Positions 22,473-29,956 of a stretch of 29,956 nt of DNA are shown here, in pieces (positions within the stretch are counted from its first letter, which is position 1; every line of letters begins with the position of its first letter). The DNA is from JBHHYS01 sp046757645 (GTDB lineage: Bacteria; Acidobacteriota; Terriglobia; Acidiferrales; 2-02-FULL-67-57), in NCBI GenBank assembly GCA_046757645.1, contig JBHHYS010000029.1, positions 1 to 29,956 on the forward strand, in the 5' to 3' direction. The notes under the pieces are model-generated. The model saw nothing but the letters and a program-made list of their open reading frames with translations, did no database searches and had not been told where the DNA came from. The position numbers were made by a program, and so were the translations under genes.

Positions 22473-22478
22473 CAGCTT

Positions 22479-23789
22479 CTAGTTTCTAATTTCCAGTTTC
22501 TGGCTTTTGGCTTCCAGCGGGTAGCCTTCCGAGCGGCTCACGTAGACGGCGGCGGTGACGTCGCCGGTGACGTTAATCGTCGTCCGGCACATATCCAGGA
22601 TGCGGTCCACGCCGAGCACGATGGCGATGCCCTCGCCCGGCACTCCCACGGCGTGCAGGACCAGAATCAGCAAGGGGATGGCGCCGCTCGGCACCCCGGC
22701 AGCGCCGATGGCGGTGATGACCGACATCAACACCACCACTGCCTGCAAGCCCAGGCTCATCTCGACGCCGAACACCTGAGCGATGAACAGCACCGTCACC
22801 CCCTCAAAGAGCGCCGTGCCGTTCATATTCAAGGTCGCCCCCAAAGGGAGCACGAACCCGCTGACCTCCCGTGGCACCCCCACCTCGCGCTCGCTGACCT
22901 GCATGGTAGTGGGCAGGGTGGCGCTCGAGGAGCTGGTAGAAAAGGCGGTCACCATAATCGTCTTGATGCGCCCTAAAAAATCGAGCGGATTCATCCCCCC
23001 CAGGAAACGCACCAGGAGCGAGTACACCACCACCAGGTGAATCGTAAGCCCGAGCAACACCGTAACCACGTACCAGCCCAGCTTCTTCAGCAGGTCGCCC
23101 CCAAACAGAGCGGTGACGCTGAAGATGAGCGCGAACACCCCGTAGGGCGCCAGGCGCATCACCCAGCCGATGATCACCACCACCGCATCGCCGATCGCCT
23201 GCACCACCGCGAGCAGCGGCCCGGCGCGCTCCCCCGGAAGTATGCTCAGGGCGGCCCCGAAAATCAGCGTGAAGAAAATCAGCCCCAGCATGTCCCCGTG
23301 TGCCGCCGCCCCCAGAGGATTCCGGGGCACGATGTTGACCAGGAGCTCCACCCCGAACTCCACCCGCCGGGTTTGCTCCACACTCTGCCGGGCCTGGGCG
23401 CTGAACTGCGCCACCAACTGCTCGCGCGTCTCCTCGGGAAGCCCTATTCCCGGCCGGATGCTGTTCACCAGCGCCAGCCCCACCACGGAGGCCAGCGCCG
23501 TCACCAACAGAAAATAACCGAGCGTCTTTAGCCCGATGCGCCCCAGCTTGCGCACGTCGCCCAGGCTGGCCACCCCCAGCGTCAGGGAGGCGAACACCAG
23601 CGGCACCACGATCATAATCAGCGCCCGCAGCCAGATCTGCCCGGCGGGCCGCGTGACATTCTCCACCACCCACGCGAGCTCCGCTGCCCCTCGGAAGAAG
23701 TAGTTGGCGGCGACGCCCGCACCGGCGCCCACTGCCAGCCCCAGCAGAATCTTCGTCGCTTGGGGCCGCCTTGGCTTCGCGGGGCTCAT
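22479..23789 (-). CDS. Dicarboxylate/amino acid:cation symporter (DAACS, GltP/DctA type)
   Basis: 436 residues, inner membrane, about eight helices plus two re-entrant hairpins. It imports glutamate/aspartate or C4-dicarboxylates with H+ or Na+. The family signatures are present: the serine-rich hairpin 1 AFSTSSSSATLPTTM, NMNGTAL in helix 7 (cation site), hairpin 2 AAGVPSGAIPLL, and helix 8 VDRILDMCRTTINVTGD. In helix 8 the DxxxDxCRTxxNVxGD pattern with Arg favours acidic amino acids over neutral ones. ATG 23789 begins the usual N-terminus. The last residues (EAKSQKLEIRN) run into the repeat-rich spacer and may be a recent extension. Specificity (Glu/Asp versus dicarboxylate) is not settled. 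Confidence 0.93.
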   Translation of the reverse strand: MSPAKPRRPQATKILLGLAVGAGAGVAANYFFRGAAELAWVVENVTRPAGQIWLRALIMIVVPLVFASLTLGVASLGDVRKLGRIGLKTLGYFLLVTALASVVGLALVNSIRPGIGLPEETREQLVAQFSAQARQSVEQTRRVEFGVELLVNIVPRNPLGAAAHGDMLGLIFFTLIFGAALSILPGERAGPLLAVVQAIGDAVVVIIGWVMRLAPYGVFALIFSVTALFGGDLLKKLGWYVVTVLLGLTIHLVVVYSLLVRFLGGMNPLDFLGRIKTIMVTAFSTSSSSATLPTTMQVSEREVGVPREVSGFVLPLGATLNMNGTALFEGVTVLFIAQVFGVEMSLGLQAVVVLMSVITAIGAAGVPSGAIPLLILVLHAVGVPGEGIAIVLGVDRILDMCRTTINVTGDVTAAVYVSRSEGYPLEAKSQKLEIRN

Positions 23790-23937
23790 CCCTCTCCCGT
23801 ACCTCCGATGACGAAAGCAGAAAAATTCGCGCGATTATCCCTGATTCGGCCGCACCCGCCAAGCAAAAGAAAAACCTCCCTCATCCCCACACTTCGGGAG
23901 AAGCAACTCGCACGGACAGGTCTCAGAGGCGGGAACC

Positions 23938-24762
23938 CTAGAACGGAATGCGTGAACCAATGCGCCGGCGGTTGCGCCGCCGGGGCGCGGGGCCGGGGAG
24001 GGCCGAACTCTGCCCGGTCCAGTCAAACTGTGCCAGGGCGGAGTCGAGTTCCAGCGGGCGGTTGAGCACAATCTCCACCGTCGTGCCGCGGGCGAGCTCC
24101 AGCTCGCGACCACGCGTCAGCAGAACCGCCGCCAGGCCAGCGGCGGCGCCCGCGGCGCCGCCAATCGCAACGCCTTTGCCGCGCCCGGCGATGGCGCCGA
24201 TCACCGCACCCGTGGCGCCCGCCCCGGCGACGGTGGCGACGTCCTCCCCCTTGCTGGAGTCGCTCTTCACGCCGCCTTCCTCGCGGTCCACCTCTTCGTC
24301 CACCCGCGCGCCGGCCGCTCCCAGGCCGGCGGAGAGGTCAACCGTGTAGCCGTTGGGCAGGGTCAGCTCATCGAAGCGCACGTGCAACTCGCCTCGCCCC
24401 CGAATGCGCCCGGGGCGCTTGACCCGGGTAATGCTGCCGCGCACGAAGCTCCCCACCGGCACCAGGATGCGCTTGTTCACCACCACCGGATAGACGCTTT
24501 CGAAGTAGAGGAAGTCGCCCACCTGCGCCGTCTTGGTGCTCACCGAGTTTTGCAGCACCAGAGGAATGTGGGTCCCGGCGGGAATGACCACGGTCCCGGA
24601 ATGCCGGCCCGCATTCGGGTCGGCCACCGGTTCAGCGACCGCTTCCGCTGCTTCTTTTTGTTGGTTGTCTTTCTCCGGCTCTTGCGCCGCCAGTCCGGTC
24701 GCAAACAGCACAAGCCCCGCCGTCATCACCAGCAGACACCGGCGGAATGCAGGCCAAAACAT
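23938..24762 (-). CDS. Secreted VirB10/TrbI-like beta-domain protein with glycine zipper
   Basis: 274 residues from ATG 24762 (ribosome site AGGAG). Signal peptide CLLVMTAGLVLFATGLAAQ, then an acidic linker. A beta domain at about residues 53-145 (VVIPAGTHIPLVLQNSVSTK, FLYFESVYPVVVN, VPVGSFVRGSITRVKRPGR) resembles the C-terminal TrbI/VirB10 fold. A Gly/Ala-rich segment follows (ATVAGAGATGAVIGAIAGRG, then GVAIGGAAGAAAGLAAVLL), a glycine-zipper hairpin that could insert in the outer membrane. The end is a second copy-like strand (LELARGTTVEIVLNRPLEL) and an Arg-rich tail. No secretion-system genes are near, so it is probably a stand-alone envelope protein of unknown role. Minus strand, 148 bases before the symporter gene. 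Confidence 0.75.
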   Translation of the reverse strand: MFWPAFRRCLLVMTAGLVLFATGLAAQEPEKDNQQKEAAEAVAEPVADPNAGRHSGTVVIPAGTHIPLVLQNSVSTKTAQVGDFLYFESVYPVVVNKRILVPVGSFVRGSITRVKRPGRIRGRGELHVRFDELTLPNGYTVDLSAGLGAAGARVDEEVDREEGGVKSDSSKGEDVATVAGAGATGAVIGAIAGRGKGVAIGGAAGAAAGLAAVLLTRGRELELARGTTVEIVLNRPLELDSALAQFDWTGQSSALPGPAPRRRNRRRIGSRIPF

Positions 24763-24896
24763 CTTCTTGCGGCTCCTGGCGAGAAATCCTACACCCACGA
24801 CTAAGTAGATGCCAGAGCAAAGAAAGAGGTTGGGCCGCACCGGGCCACTAAACGCGTCTCGCTTATCTGGCTCCGCAACCTGCCCTGCATACGCTC

Positions 24897-24924
24897 CGAG
24901 CCTGCCCGGAGCGGAGTCGAAGGG
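24897..24924. repeat. CGAGCCTGCCCGGAGCGGAG dispersed repeat, copy 2
   Basis: Identical over 28 bases to 19852-19879. It lies in the divergent region between the VirB10-like gene and the molybdopterin oxidoreductase. Confidence 0.7.
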
Positions 24925-24956
24925 CCTGCCCGCAGTCGGGTCTGCCCGTCCGCGGC

Positions 24957-24985
24957 TTGACTCGCCCCGCCCCATAAGCTAGAAA
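24957..24985 (+). promoter_or_regulatory. Sigma-70-type promoter of the molybdopterin oxidoreductase gene
   Basis: TTGACT (24957-24962) and TAGAAA (24980-24985) are 17 bases apart, matching consensus at 5/6 and 4/6 positions. The -10 box ends 38 bases before the ATG at 25024. Confidence 0.55.
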
Positions 24986-25023
24986 CGACTCCGTCCGCGC
25001 GGGGGCGCACGTCGAACGTTTCT

Positions 25024-27231
25024 ATGCCTACCCGGATTACATCCTGGCGGCCGTTTGGCCTGGGGTTGACCAAGCCCCACCACTACCGCGACATCCTGCG
25101 CGTCGTCTGGGAGAACCGCCGCCGGCCGCTCTACGCTTGGCGCATCCTCCGCCACGGCGTCTGTGACGGCTGCTCGCTCGGCCCCTACGGCCTGCGCGAC
25201 AACACCATCGACGGCGTCCACCTCTGCATGGTGCGGCTGAAGCTGCTGCATCTGAACACCATGGCCGCGCTCGACCCGCGCCGCCTGGAAAACCTCTCCT
25301 CCCTGCGCGGGCTCTCCAACCGCGAGCTGCGCCGCCTCGGCCGCCTCGCCTATCCTATGATTCGCTACCGGCGCGAGCCCGGCTTCCGCCGGCTCTCCTG
25401 GGACCGCGCCCTGGAACTCGCCGCCGACGCCATTCGTGAAACCGCGCCCCAACGGCTCGCCTTCTACACCACCTCCCGCGGCCTCACCAACGAGGTCTAC
25501 TACGTGGCGCAGAAGCTCGCCCGCTGCCTGGGCACGAATAACATTGACAACGCCGCCCGCCTCTGCCACGCCGCCTCCACCACGGCCATGAAGCAGACCC
25601 TGGGCGTGGCCGCCGCTACGTGTTCCTACACTGACTGGCTCGGCTCGGACCTCATCGTTTTGCTCGGCACCGACGTGGCCAACAACCAGCCGGTCACGAC
25701 GAAGTATTTCTATTACGCCAAACAGCGGGGCACGCGCATCATCGGCGTCAATCCCTTCCGCGAACCCGGCCTGGACAACTACTGGGTGCCGTCCATCCCC
25801 AAGAGCGCCCTCTTCGGCACGCGGCTGATGGACGACTTCTATCCCGTGCGCGTCGGGGGCGACATCGCCTTCTTGGGCGGCGTGCTGAAAATCCTCATCG
25901 AGCGCGACTGGCTCGACCCCCGCTTTATCGCCGCCCACACCACGGGCTTCGAGGAGCTCAAACAGAAACTCGCCGCCCAGTCCTGGGAGGCGCTCGAGGC
26001 TTCGAGCGGGCTCACCCGCCAGCAGATGGCCGCGTTCGCCGAAACCTACGCCCGCGCCCGTACCACCGTCTTCATCTGGTCAATGGGCCTCACCCAGCAC
26101 CGCTTCGGGGTGGAAAACGTGAAGGCGGTGGTCAACCTGGCGCTGGCGCGCGGCATGCTCGGCCGGAAGCACTGCGGCCTGGTGCCCATCCGCGGCCACA
26201 GCGGCGTGCAAGGCGCGGCCGAGTGCGGCTCTGTCCCCAGCCAGTACGCCGCCGGCTTTCCTGCCAACGAAGAAAACGCCCGGCGCTTCACGCAACTCTG
26301 GGGGTTTCAGCCGCCCACCACCAAAGGTCTCGATGCCCCCCAGATGCTGGAAGCGGCGGCGCGCGGCCAGCTCGACCTCCTCTACTGCCTGGGGGGCAAC
26401 TTCCTCGAAACCATGCCCGAGCCCGACTTCATCCGCGCCGCCTTCGCCCGACTCAAGTTCCGCGTCCACCAGGACATCACCCTAAACTCCTCTATGCTGC
26501 TCGACTCCGACACCGTCCTGCTGCTGCCCGCCCGCACCCGCTACGAACAGCGCGGGGGCGGCACCGGCACCAGCACGGAGCGCCGCATCCGCTTCAGCCC
26601 CGAAGTTTCGGGACCCCGCCCCGGCGAGGCCCGCTCGGAGTGGGAAATCCTCTCCGACCTCGCCCAGTTCGTTCTCCCCGCCGAACATCGCGGCGCCTTC
26701 TATTACCGCACCGCCGCCGAAATCCGTCAGGAGATGGACCGCATCATCCCCCTCTACAAGGGCATCGGGAAACTCGCCAAAGAAGGCGACTGGGTGCAGT
26801 ACGGCGGCGAGCGCCTGCTCGAAGGCGGCCTCTGCGAAAAAATGCCCGGGGGTCGCGCCCGCTTCACCCCCCTTGACCTCCCCTTCGCGCCCGCCGCCAA
26901 CGACGCCCGCTTCTACCTCGCCACCCGCCGCGCCAGCCAGTTCAACTCTATGGTCTTCGACACCGTGGATTCCCTTACCGGCGCCCGCCGCGACGACATC
27001 CTCATCGCCCCGGACGACGCTGCTGCCCTCGGCCTCGCCCCCGGCGAGCCCATCCGCCTGCGCTCCGCGGTGGGCGAATTTACCGGGCGGGCCCGCCTCG
27101 CTCAGGTTGCCCGCGGCTGCCTGGTGGCCACTTGGCCGGAAGTCAATGTGCTCATCCCCCGCCGCTACGATCCCGGCTCGGGCGAGCCCGACTACAACAC
27201 CGAAGTCACCCTGGAAAAGCTCAGCGCGTAG
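25024..27231 (+). CDS. Molybdopterin oxidoreductase, YdeP/FdhA-like
   Basis: 735 residues, no signal peptide, so cytoplasmic. The N-terminal iron-sulfur region has three cysteines (GVCDGCSLGPYG then HLCMVRL), as in the YdeP group. The molybdopterin domain follows: RLSWDRALELAADAI, TTSRGLTNEVYYVAQKLARCLGTNNIDN, ARLCHAASTTAMKQTLGVAAATCSYTD (the YdeP counterpart of the formate dehydrogenase active-site block), LLGTDVANNQPVTTKY, and VPIRGHSGVQGAAECG. The C-terminal molydop-binding domain begins about residue 635 (FYLATRRASQFNSMVFD) and includes DDAAALGLAPGEPIRLRS. The substrate is not known for this group. No electron-transfer subunit or fdhD is adjacent. The cofactor would depend on the MoaDE product encoded earlier in the window. 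The RBS is weak; ATG 25024 agrees with the promoter. Confidence 0.85.
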   Translation: MPTRITSWRPFGLGLTKPHHYRDILRVVWENRRRPLYAWRILRHGVCDGCSLGPYGLRDNTIDGVHLCMVRLKLLHLNTMAALDPRRLENLSSLRGLSNRELRRLGRLAYPMIRYRREPGFRRLSWDRALELAADAIRETAPQRLAFYTTSRGLTNEVYYVAQKLARCLGTNNIDNAARLCHAASTTAMKQTLGVAAATCSYTDWLGSDLIVLLGTDVANNQPVTTKYFYYAKQRGTRIIGVNPFREPGLDNYWVPSIPKSALFGTRLMDDFYPVRVGGDIAFLGGVLKILIERDWLDPRFIAAHTTGFEELKQKLAAQSWEALEASSGLTRQQMAAFAETYARARTTVFIWSMGLTQHRFGVENVKAVVNLALARGMLGRKHCGLVPIRGHSGVQGAAECGSVPSQYAAGFPANEENARRFTQLWGFQPPTTKGLDAPQMLEAAARGQLDLLYCLGGNFLETMPEPDFIRAAFARLKFRVHQDITLNSSMLLDSDTVLLLPARTRYEQRGGGTGTSTERRIRFSPEVSGPRPGEARSEWEILSDLAQFVLPAEHRGAFYYRTAAEIRQEMDRIIPLYKGIGKLAKEGDWVQYGGERLLEGGLCEKMPGGRARFTPLDLPFAPAANDARFYLATRRASQFNSMVFDTVDSLTGARRDDILIAPDDAAALGLAPGEPIRLRSAVGEFTGRARLAQVARGCLVATWPEVNVLIPRRYDPGSGEPDYNTEVTLEKLSA

Positions 27232-27362
27232 CCACCCAAATTGGACGTTGCGACCATCGCCCGCATTGTCATAAAAAGGGCCGACACAACCGCGTGGACG
27301 TGCAACGCATCCGGGCCGGGGGGTGGCCCGCCGACGGAGGCGAACGACTCGCCTTTGGGTAG

Positions 27363-27383
27363 GGGAGGGCCTGGTGCCCTCCC
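27363..27383. repeat. Hairpin in the leader of the Asp-box gene
   Basis: GGGAGGGC-ctggt-GCCCTCCC, a perfect 8-bp stem with a 5-base loop, 35 bases before the ATG at 27418. There is no U-run after it, so it is not a classic terminator; it could affect translation or belong to the repeat population. Confidence 0.5.
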
Positions 27384-27417
27384 GAATTTACTCCTGCACT
27401 GAAGGAGCAGAACAACG

Positions 27418-28521
27418 ATGCCAGCAAAACGAACGTCGCGGGAGCGCGCAGTCCATCTCTATGTAGGGACGCGCAAGGGCGGGTTCCTCTTCCGCAGCGA
27501 TGGGCGGCGGAAAACCTGGAAAGTCGAAGGGCCGTTCTTTGCCGGCTGGGAGGTCAACCACCTGAGGCGCGACCCGCGCACGGGGCACCTGTGGGCCGCC
27601 ATCAATACTTCCTGGTGGGGCAACGACCTCCAGGTCAGCACCAACAACGGCAGGAGTTGGAGGAAGGCGAGCGCCGGGCTCGGCTTTGCGCCCGACCGCG
27701 GCCTTACCTTGAAGCGCATTTGGCACGTGGCGCCCGACCGCAACGCCCGCCCGGAAACGCTCTGGTGCGGGGTTGACCCCGGGGCGCTCTTCCGCTCCGA
27801 CGACGCCGGCAAAAACTGGTACGAAGTCAAAGGCCTCAACCAGCACCCCTCGCGCGAGCGCTGGCAGCCCGGCGGTGGCGGCATGATGGTGCACGCCATA
27901 ATTCCGGATCCTGCCCGCCCTCAGCGGATCTACGTCGGCATCTCTGCGGCCGGCTGCTTCCGCTCCGACGACGACGGCCAGAGCTGGCAGCCCTTGAATC
28001 GGGGCGTGCTGGCTGACTTCCTCCCCAACAAGTTTCCCGCGGTCGGCCAGTGCGTTCATCGAATGGTCCTGAGCCCCGCCAACCCCGACTGGCTCTTCCA
28101 GCAGAACCACTGCGGCGTCTATCGCAGCCGGGATGCCGCGGAGAACTGGGAGGACGTCTCCGACGGGCTGCCCTCCCGCTTCGGCTTCCCTATGGCCGTC
28201 CATCCCCACGAGCCCGAAACCCTCTATGTGGTTCCCGAAATCAGTCCCGAGTACCGCTACGTCTGCGACGCCCGCTTGCGCGTCTACCGCTCGCGCACCG
28301 GCGGGCGCTCCTGGCAGCGGCTTACCCGCGGTCTCCCCCAAGAGCGCGTCTACACCGCGGTGCTCCGCCACGCCACGGCCACCGATGCCTGCGACCAAGC
28401 CGGCGTGTACCTCGGCACCACCGGCGGCGAAATCTTCTACTCCCGCAACCAGGGCGACTCCTGGCAGTTGCTGCAAGCTCATTTACCCTCTATCCTCTCC
28501 CTCGAAGCTGCCCTAGTCTGA
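27418..28521 (+). CDS. Asp-box (BNR) beta-propeller, exo-sialidase-like/VPS10-like fold protein
   Basis: 367 residues starting MPAKRTSRERAVHLYVGTRKGG with ribosome site GAAGGAG. Seven Asp-box motifs (SxDxGxxW) are spread through the chain: SDGRRKTW, STNNGRSW, SDDAGKNW, SDDDGQSW, SRDAAENW, SRTGGRSW and SRNQGDSW. They define a seven-bladed propeller. No signal peptide is visible, and the sialidase arginine triad is not recognisable, so hydrolase activity cannot be claimed. Homologous proteins are usually annotated as glycosyl hydrolase-like or photosystem II stability-like. The C-terminal peptide SLEAALV is repeated 149 bases downstream with different codons. Confidence 0.8.
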   Translation: MPAKRTSRERAVHLYVGTRKGGFLFRSDGRRKTWKVEGPFFAGWEVNHLRRDPRTGHLWAAINTSWWGNDLQVSTNNGRSWRKASAGLGFAPDRGLTLKRIWHVAPDRNARPETLWCGVDPGALFRSDDAGKNWYEVKGLNQHPSRERWQPGGGGMMVHAIIPDPARPQRIYVGISAAGCFRSDDDGQSWQPLNRGVLADFLPNKFPAVGQCVHRMVLSPANPDWLFQQNHCGVYRSRDAAENWEDVSDGLPSRFGFPMAVHPHEPETLYVVPEISPEYRYVCDARLRVYRSRTGGRSWQRLTRGLPQERVYTAVLRHATATDACDQAGVYLGTTGGEIFYSRNQGDSWQLLQAHLPSILSLEAALV

Positions 28522-28666
28522 GGTAGCGCAGGTTGCGACCCGTAGGGGAGCTACCTGCGGCCTGTAGGTAGCGCAGGTTGCGAGCCCTGCCTCGCAGCGC
28601 GAGCTACCTGCGGCGTGGAAGAAAAAACCGCAGGAAGGTGCCCTGCGGGCGCCATCCTGCGCTACC
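28522..28666. repeat. Three copies of a GGTAGCGCAGG...CCTGCGG hairpin element
   Basis: Direct copies at 28522-28560 and 28567-28613 and an inverted copy at 28628-28666. Each begins GGTAGCGCAGG and ends CCTGCGG (read on the proper strand), with a variable centre. They fill the start of the gap after the Asp-box gene. Confidence 0.75.
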
Positions 28667-28669
28667 CGC

Positions 28670-28693
28670 TCCCTCGAAGCCGCGCTCGTTTGA
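28670..28693 (+). pseudogene. Second 3' end of the Asp-box gene (relic SLEAALV-stop)
   Basis: TCC-CTC-GAA-GCC-GCG-CTC-GTT-TGA encodes the same SLEAALV and stop as the gene's own end at 28498-28521, but with four codons changed only at the third base. It looks like the remnant of a paralogue or an older 3' end separated by the repeat elements. Confidence 0.45.
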
Positions 28694-28810
28694 CACAAGG
28701 CCCCTGTCGCAGAGGGCCGGGTTTCACTTGACCCCAAGGGAGCGACTGGTGTAGCGCTGCCGCGCTTCTTTAGGGCAACCCACAATTCAAATAATGAGGA
28801 GCAGCCCACA

Positions 28811-29425
28811 ATGACCGTGCCCAGGATATCCATTTTGTGGTTGAGTTTGCTGGTGGCGCTGGCGCCGCTCGCCGCCGCGCAGGAGCCCGTCAACAAACAA
28901 GAGGCCAAGAGTCCAATGGAGCAACAAATGCAGGAGTACATGGAGAAGTACGCCGCGCCCGGCGAGCATCACAAGCACTTGGAGAGGCTCGTCGGCGCTT
29001 GGACCACCCAGGCCAAGTTCTGGCCCGCCCCCGGCGCGCCGGTGATGGAGTCCACCGGTGCTGCGGAGCACAAGATGATTCTTGGCGGGCGCTATCTGCA
29101 GACGAGCTACCGAGGGAACTTCGCCGGCATGGCCTTCGAGGGCACAGGCGTGGCGGCCTACGACCGCTTCCTCGACCGCTACATCGAAACCTGGGCCGAC
29201 AACTTCGGCACCATGATCCTGGTGAGCGACGGGACCTGCGACGGAAGCGGCAAGGTCCGCACGCTAGTGGCCCGGTTCGTGGACCCCATGACGAAGAAGC
29301 CCACCACCATGCGGTCGGTCTATCGCCTCCAGGACGCCGACCATTACGTGCTGGAGATGTACACGCAGAGTGGGACCGACCCCGAGTTCAAGATGTGGGA
29401 GATTGCCCACACGCGCAAGAAATAG
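28811..29425 (+). CDS. Secreted DUF1579 family protein
   Basis: 204 residues. Signal peptide ILWLSLLVALAPLAAAQ (cleavage near residue 24), a Gln/Lys/Met-rich helical linker, then the DUF1579 beta domain: HKHLERLVGAWTTQAKFWP, AEHKMILGGRYLQTSYRG, FEGTGVAAYDRFLDRYIETWADNFGTMI. The ribosome site GAGGAG precedes the ATG. The family is frequent in Acidobacteria and Planctomycetes, is lipocalin-like in outline, and its function is unknown. Confidence 0.87.
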   Translation: MTVPRISILWLSLLVALAPLAAAQEPVNKQEAKSPMEQQMQEYMEKYAAPGEHHKHLERLVGAWTTQAKFWPAPGAPVMESTGAAEHKMILGGRYLQTSYRGNFAGMAFEGTGVAAYDRFLDRYIETWADNFGTMILVSDGTCDGSGKVRTLVARFVDPMTKKPTTMRSVYRLQDADHYVLEMYTQSGTDPEFKMWEIAHTRKK

Positions 29426-29455
29426 CTACCACCTTCACCCGCCAAGAGGGAGGGA

Positions 29456-29552
29456 AAGCAGATTCCTCGTCCCGATGGAATCGGGACTCGGAATGACAGC
29501 AGCTGTGACCAGTGGGAAGTGTCATCCGAAGCCGTAGGCGAGGGATCTGCTT
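29456..29552. repeat. 97-base nested inverted-repeat element
   Basis: Outer arms AAGCAGATTCCTCG (29456-29469) and CGAGGGATCTGCTT (29539-29552) match at 13 of 14. Next inside, TCGGAATGACA (29488-29498) faces TGTCATCCGA (29520-29529). A perfect hairpin GTCCCGAT-gga-ATCGGGAC lies at 29469-29487. It sits between two convergent genes (DUF1579 and ispH), where it could also act as a two-way terminator. Confidence 0.65.
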
Positions 29553-29584
29553 GGCTCTCCGGTCAGCCTGTTTAGGGCAAGAAG

Positions 29585-29956
29585 CTACTGGGGAGCGACG
29601 GCGGCCAGCTCGGTGGGCAGGGTGAAGCGGACGTCCTCGGGGATGACTTCGACTTCCTCCACGTTCGAAAAACCGAGCTCCTGCAAGCGGCGGCTGACGC
29701 GCTCGACCAGCACCTCGGGCGCCGACGCCCCCGCGGTCAGGGCCACGCTGCTGGCGCCCGCGAGCCAGCCCGCTTCAACGGCCTTCTCGTCTTCAATCAG
29801 GCGGGCGCGGGCCCCGGCGCGCTCGGCCACTTCCACCAGGCGGTTCGAGTTGGCGCTGTTCTTCGAGCCCACCACCAAAACCAGGTCGGCGCGCTTCCCC
29901 ACCGTCTCCACCGCCTCCTGGCGGTTCTGGGTGGCGTAGCAGATGTCGTCGGCCGG
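29585..29956 (-). CDS. ispH: 4-hydroxy-3-methylbut-2-enyl diphosphate reductase, C-terminal part (runs off the right edge)
   Basis: The last 123 residues of IspH (LytB), the iron-sulfur enzyme that makes IPP and DMAPP in the final step of the MEP isoprenoid pathway. Visible: DICYATQNRQEAV with a cluster cysteine, LVLVVGSKNSANSNRLVEVA (substrate-binding Ser-x-Asn), and VALTAGASAPEVLVERV. This part aligns closely in order with the E. coli protein. The N-terminal part with the other two cluster cysteines lies beyond base 29956. The C-terminal tail VIPEDVRFTLPTELAAVAPQ is of usual length. Confidence 0.95.
   Translation of the reverse strand, partial: PADDICYATQNRQEAVETVGKRADLVLVVGSKNSANSNRLVEVAERAGARARLIEDEKAVEAGWLAGASSVALTAGASAPEVLVERVSRRLQELGFSNVEEVEVIPEDVRFTLPTELAAVAPQ

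Larger units (their letters stand above)
21526..22478. other. Repeat-rich intergenic island
   Basis: 953 bases with no gene that I can support. Contents in order: a hairpin GGCAAGG..CCTTGCC near 21635-21655; GGTGC repeats (21663, 21985); CCTTCGACAAGCTCAGGG near 21728; a 9-base-phased inverted repeat (21790-21892); a lower-GC patch with a stem-loop (22071-22093); a nested palindrome (22298-22341); and a 108-base element with 12-bp terminal inverted repeats (22365-22472). Open frames that cross it give only repeat-derived low-complexity peptides. Confidence 0.75.

Noticed and set aside
26595..26615. Palindrome-like CCCGAAGTTTCGGGAC inside the molybdopterin oxidoreductase
   Set aside because: The encoded RFSPEVSGPR is where the family normally has similar residues, so there is no sign of an insertion.

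Overview
The window is about 30 kb of GC-rich bacterial DNA. It is most likely from an acidobacterium (Acidobacteriota), probably a metagenome-derived genome. This rests on gene content: a VWFA-related secreted protein of the type common in Acidobacteria, a DUF1579 protein, a MoaD-MoaE fusion, and many small palindromic intergenic repeats. No rRNA, tRNA, CRISPR array or transposase was seen. The taxonomic call is inference.

Layout. 1-1473: minus-strand thymidine phosphorylase (3' end off the window) and a metallophosphoesterase, with a good promoter. 1521-1720: four 51-bp tandem repeats. 1801-4409: a tightly overlapping minus-strand operon moaD/E fusion -> VWFA protein -> inositol-monophosphatase family protein. 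4446-7940: plus-strand degenerate receiver, a low-GC secreted M48 metalloprotease with a PEGA domain, an MFS exporter and a 52-residue zinc ribbon. 8106-10211: a low-GC gene fusing a periplasmic TAXI-type solute-binding domain to a two-helix pore and a cytoplasmic RCK-like domain, followed by the 3' relic of a yjbQ gene. 10623-18375: a TPR protein, then a minus-strand signalling cluster (NtrC-type sigma-54 regulator, hybrid histidine kinase, a receiver/DHp protein without an ATPase domain, and a diguanylate cyclase whose start overlaps it). 18650-19732: thiO. 19921-21525: a GMC oxidoreductase interrupted by an in-frame TGA. 21526-22478: a repeat-rich intergenic island. 22479-24762: a DAACS dicarboxylate/amino-acid symporter and a secreted VirB10/TrbI-like glycine-zipper protein. 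25024-29425: a YdeP-type molybdopterin oxidoreductase, a seven-Asp-box beta-propeller and a secreted DUF1579 protein. 29585-29956: the C-terminal part of IspH.

How genes fit together. The molybdopterin synthase fusion supplies cofactor of the kind needed by the YdeP-like oxidoreductase, although the two are 20 kb apart. The signalling cluster links sensing (GAF/PAS kinase) to sigma-54-dependent transcription and to cyclic-di-GMP synthesis. The most unusual object is the TAXI-domain/ion-channel fusion. It looks like a ligand-gated channel built on the same principle as prokaryotic glutamate-receptor channels, but from a different binding-protein family and with an RCK-type gating domain. A second theme is small palindromic elements, some sitting in-frame inside genes (moaD/E, suhB-like, GMC oxidoreductase) and many packed between genes.
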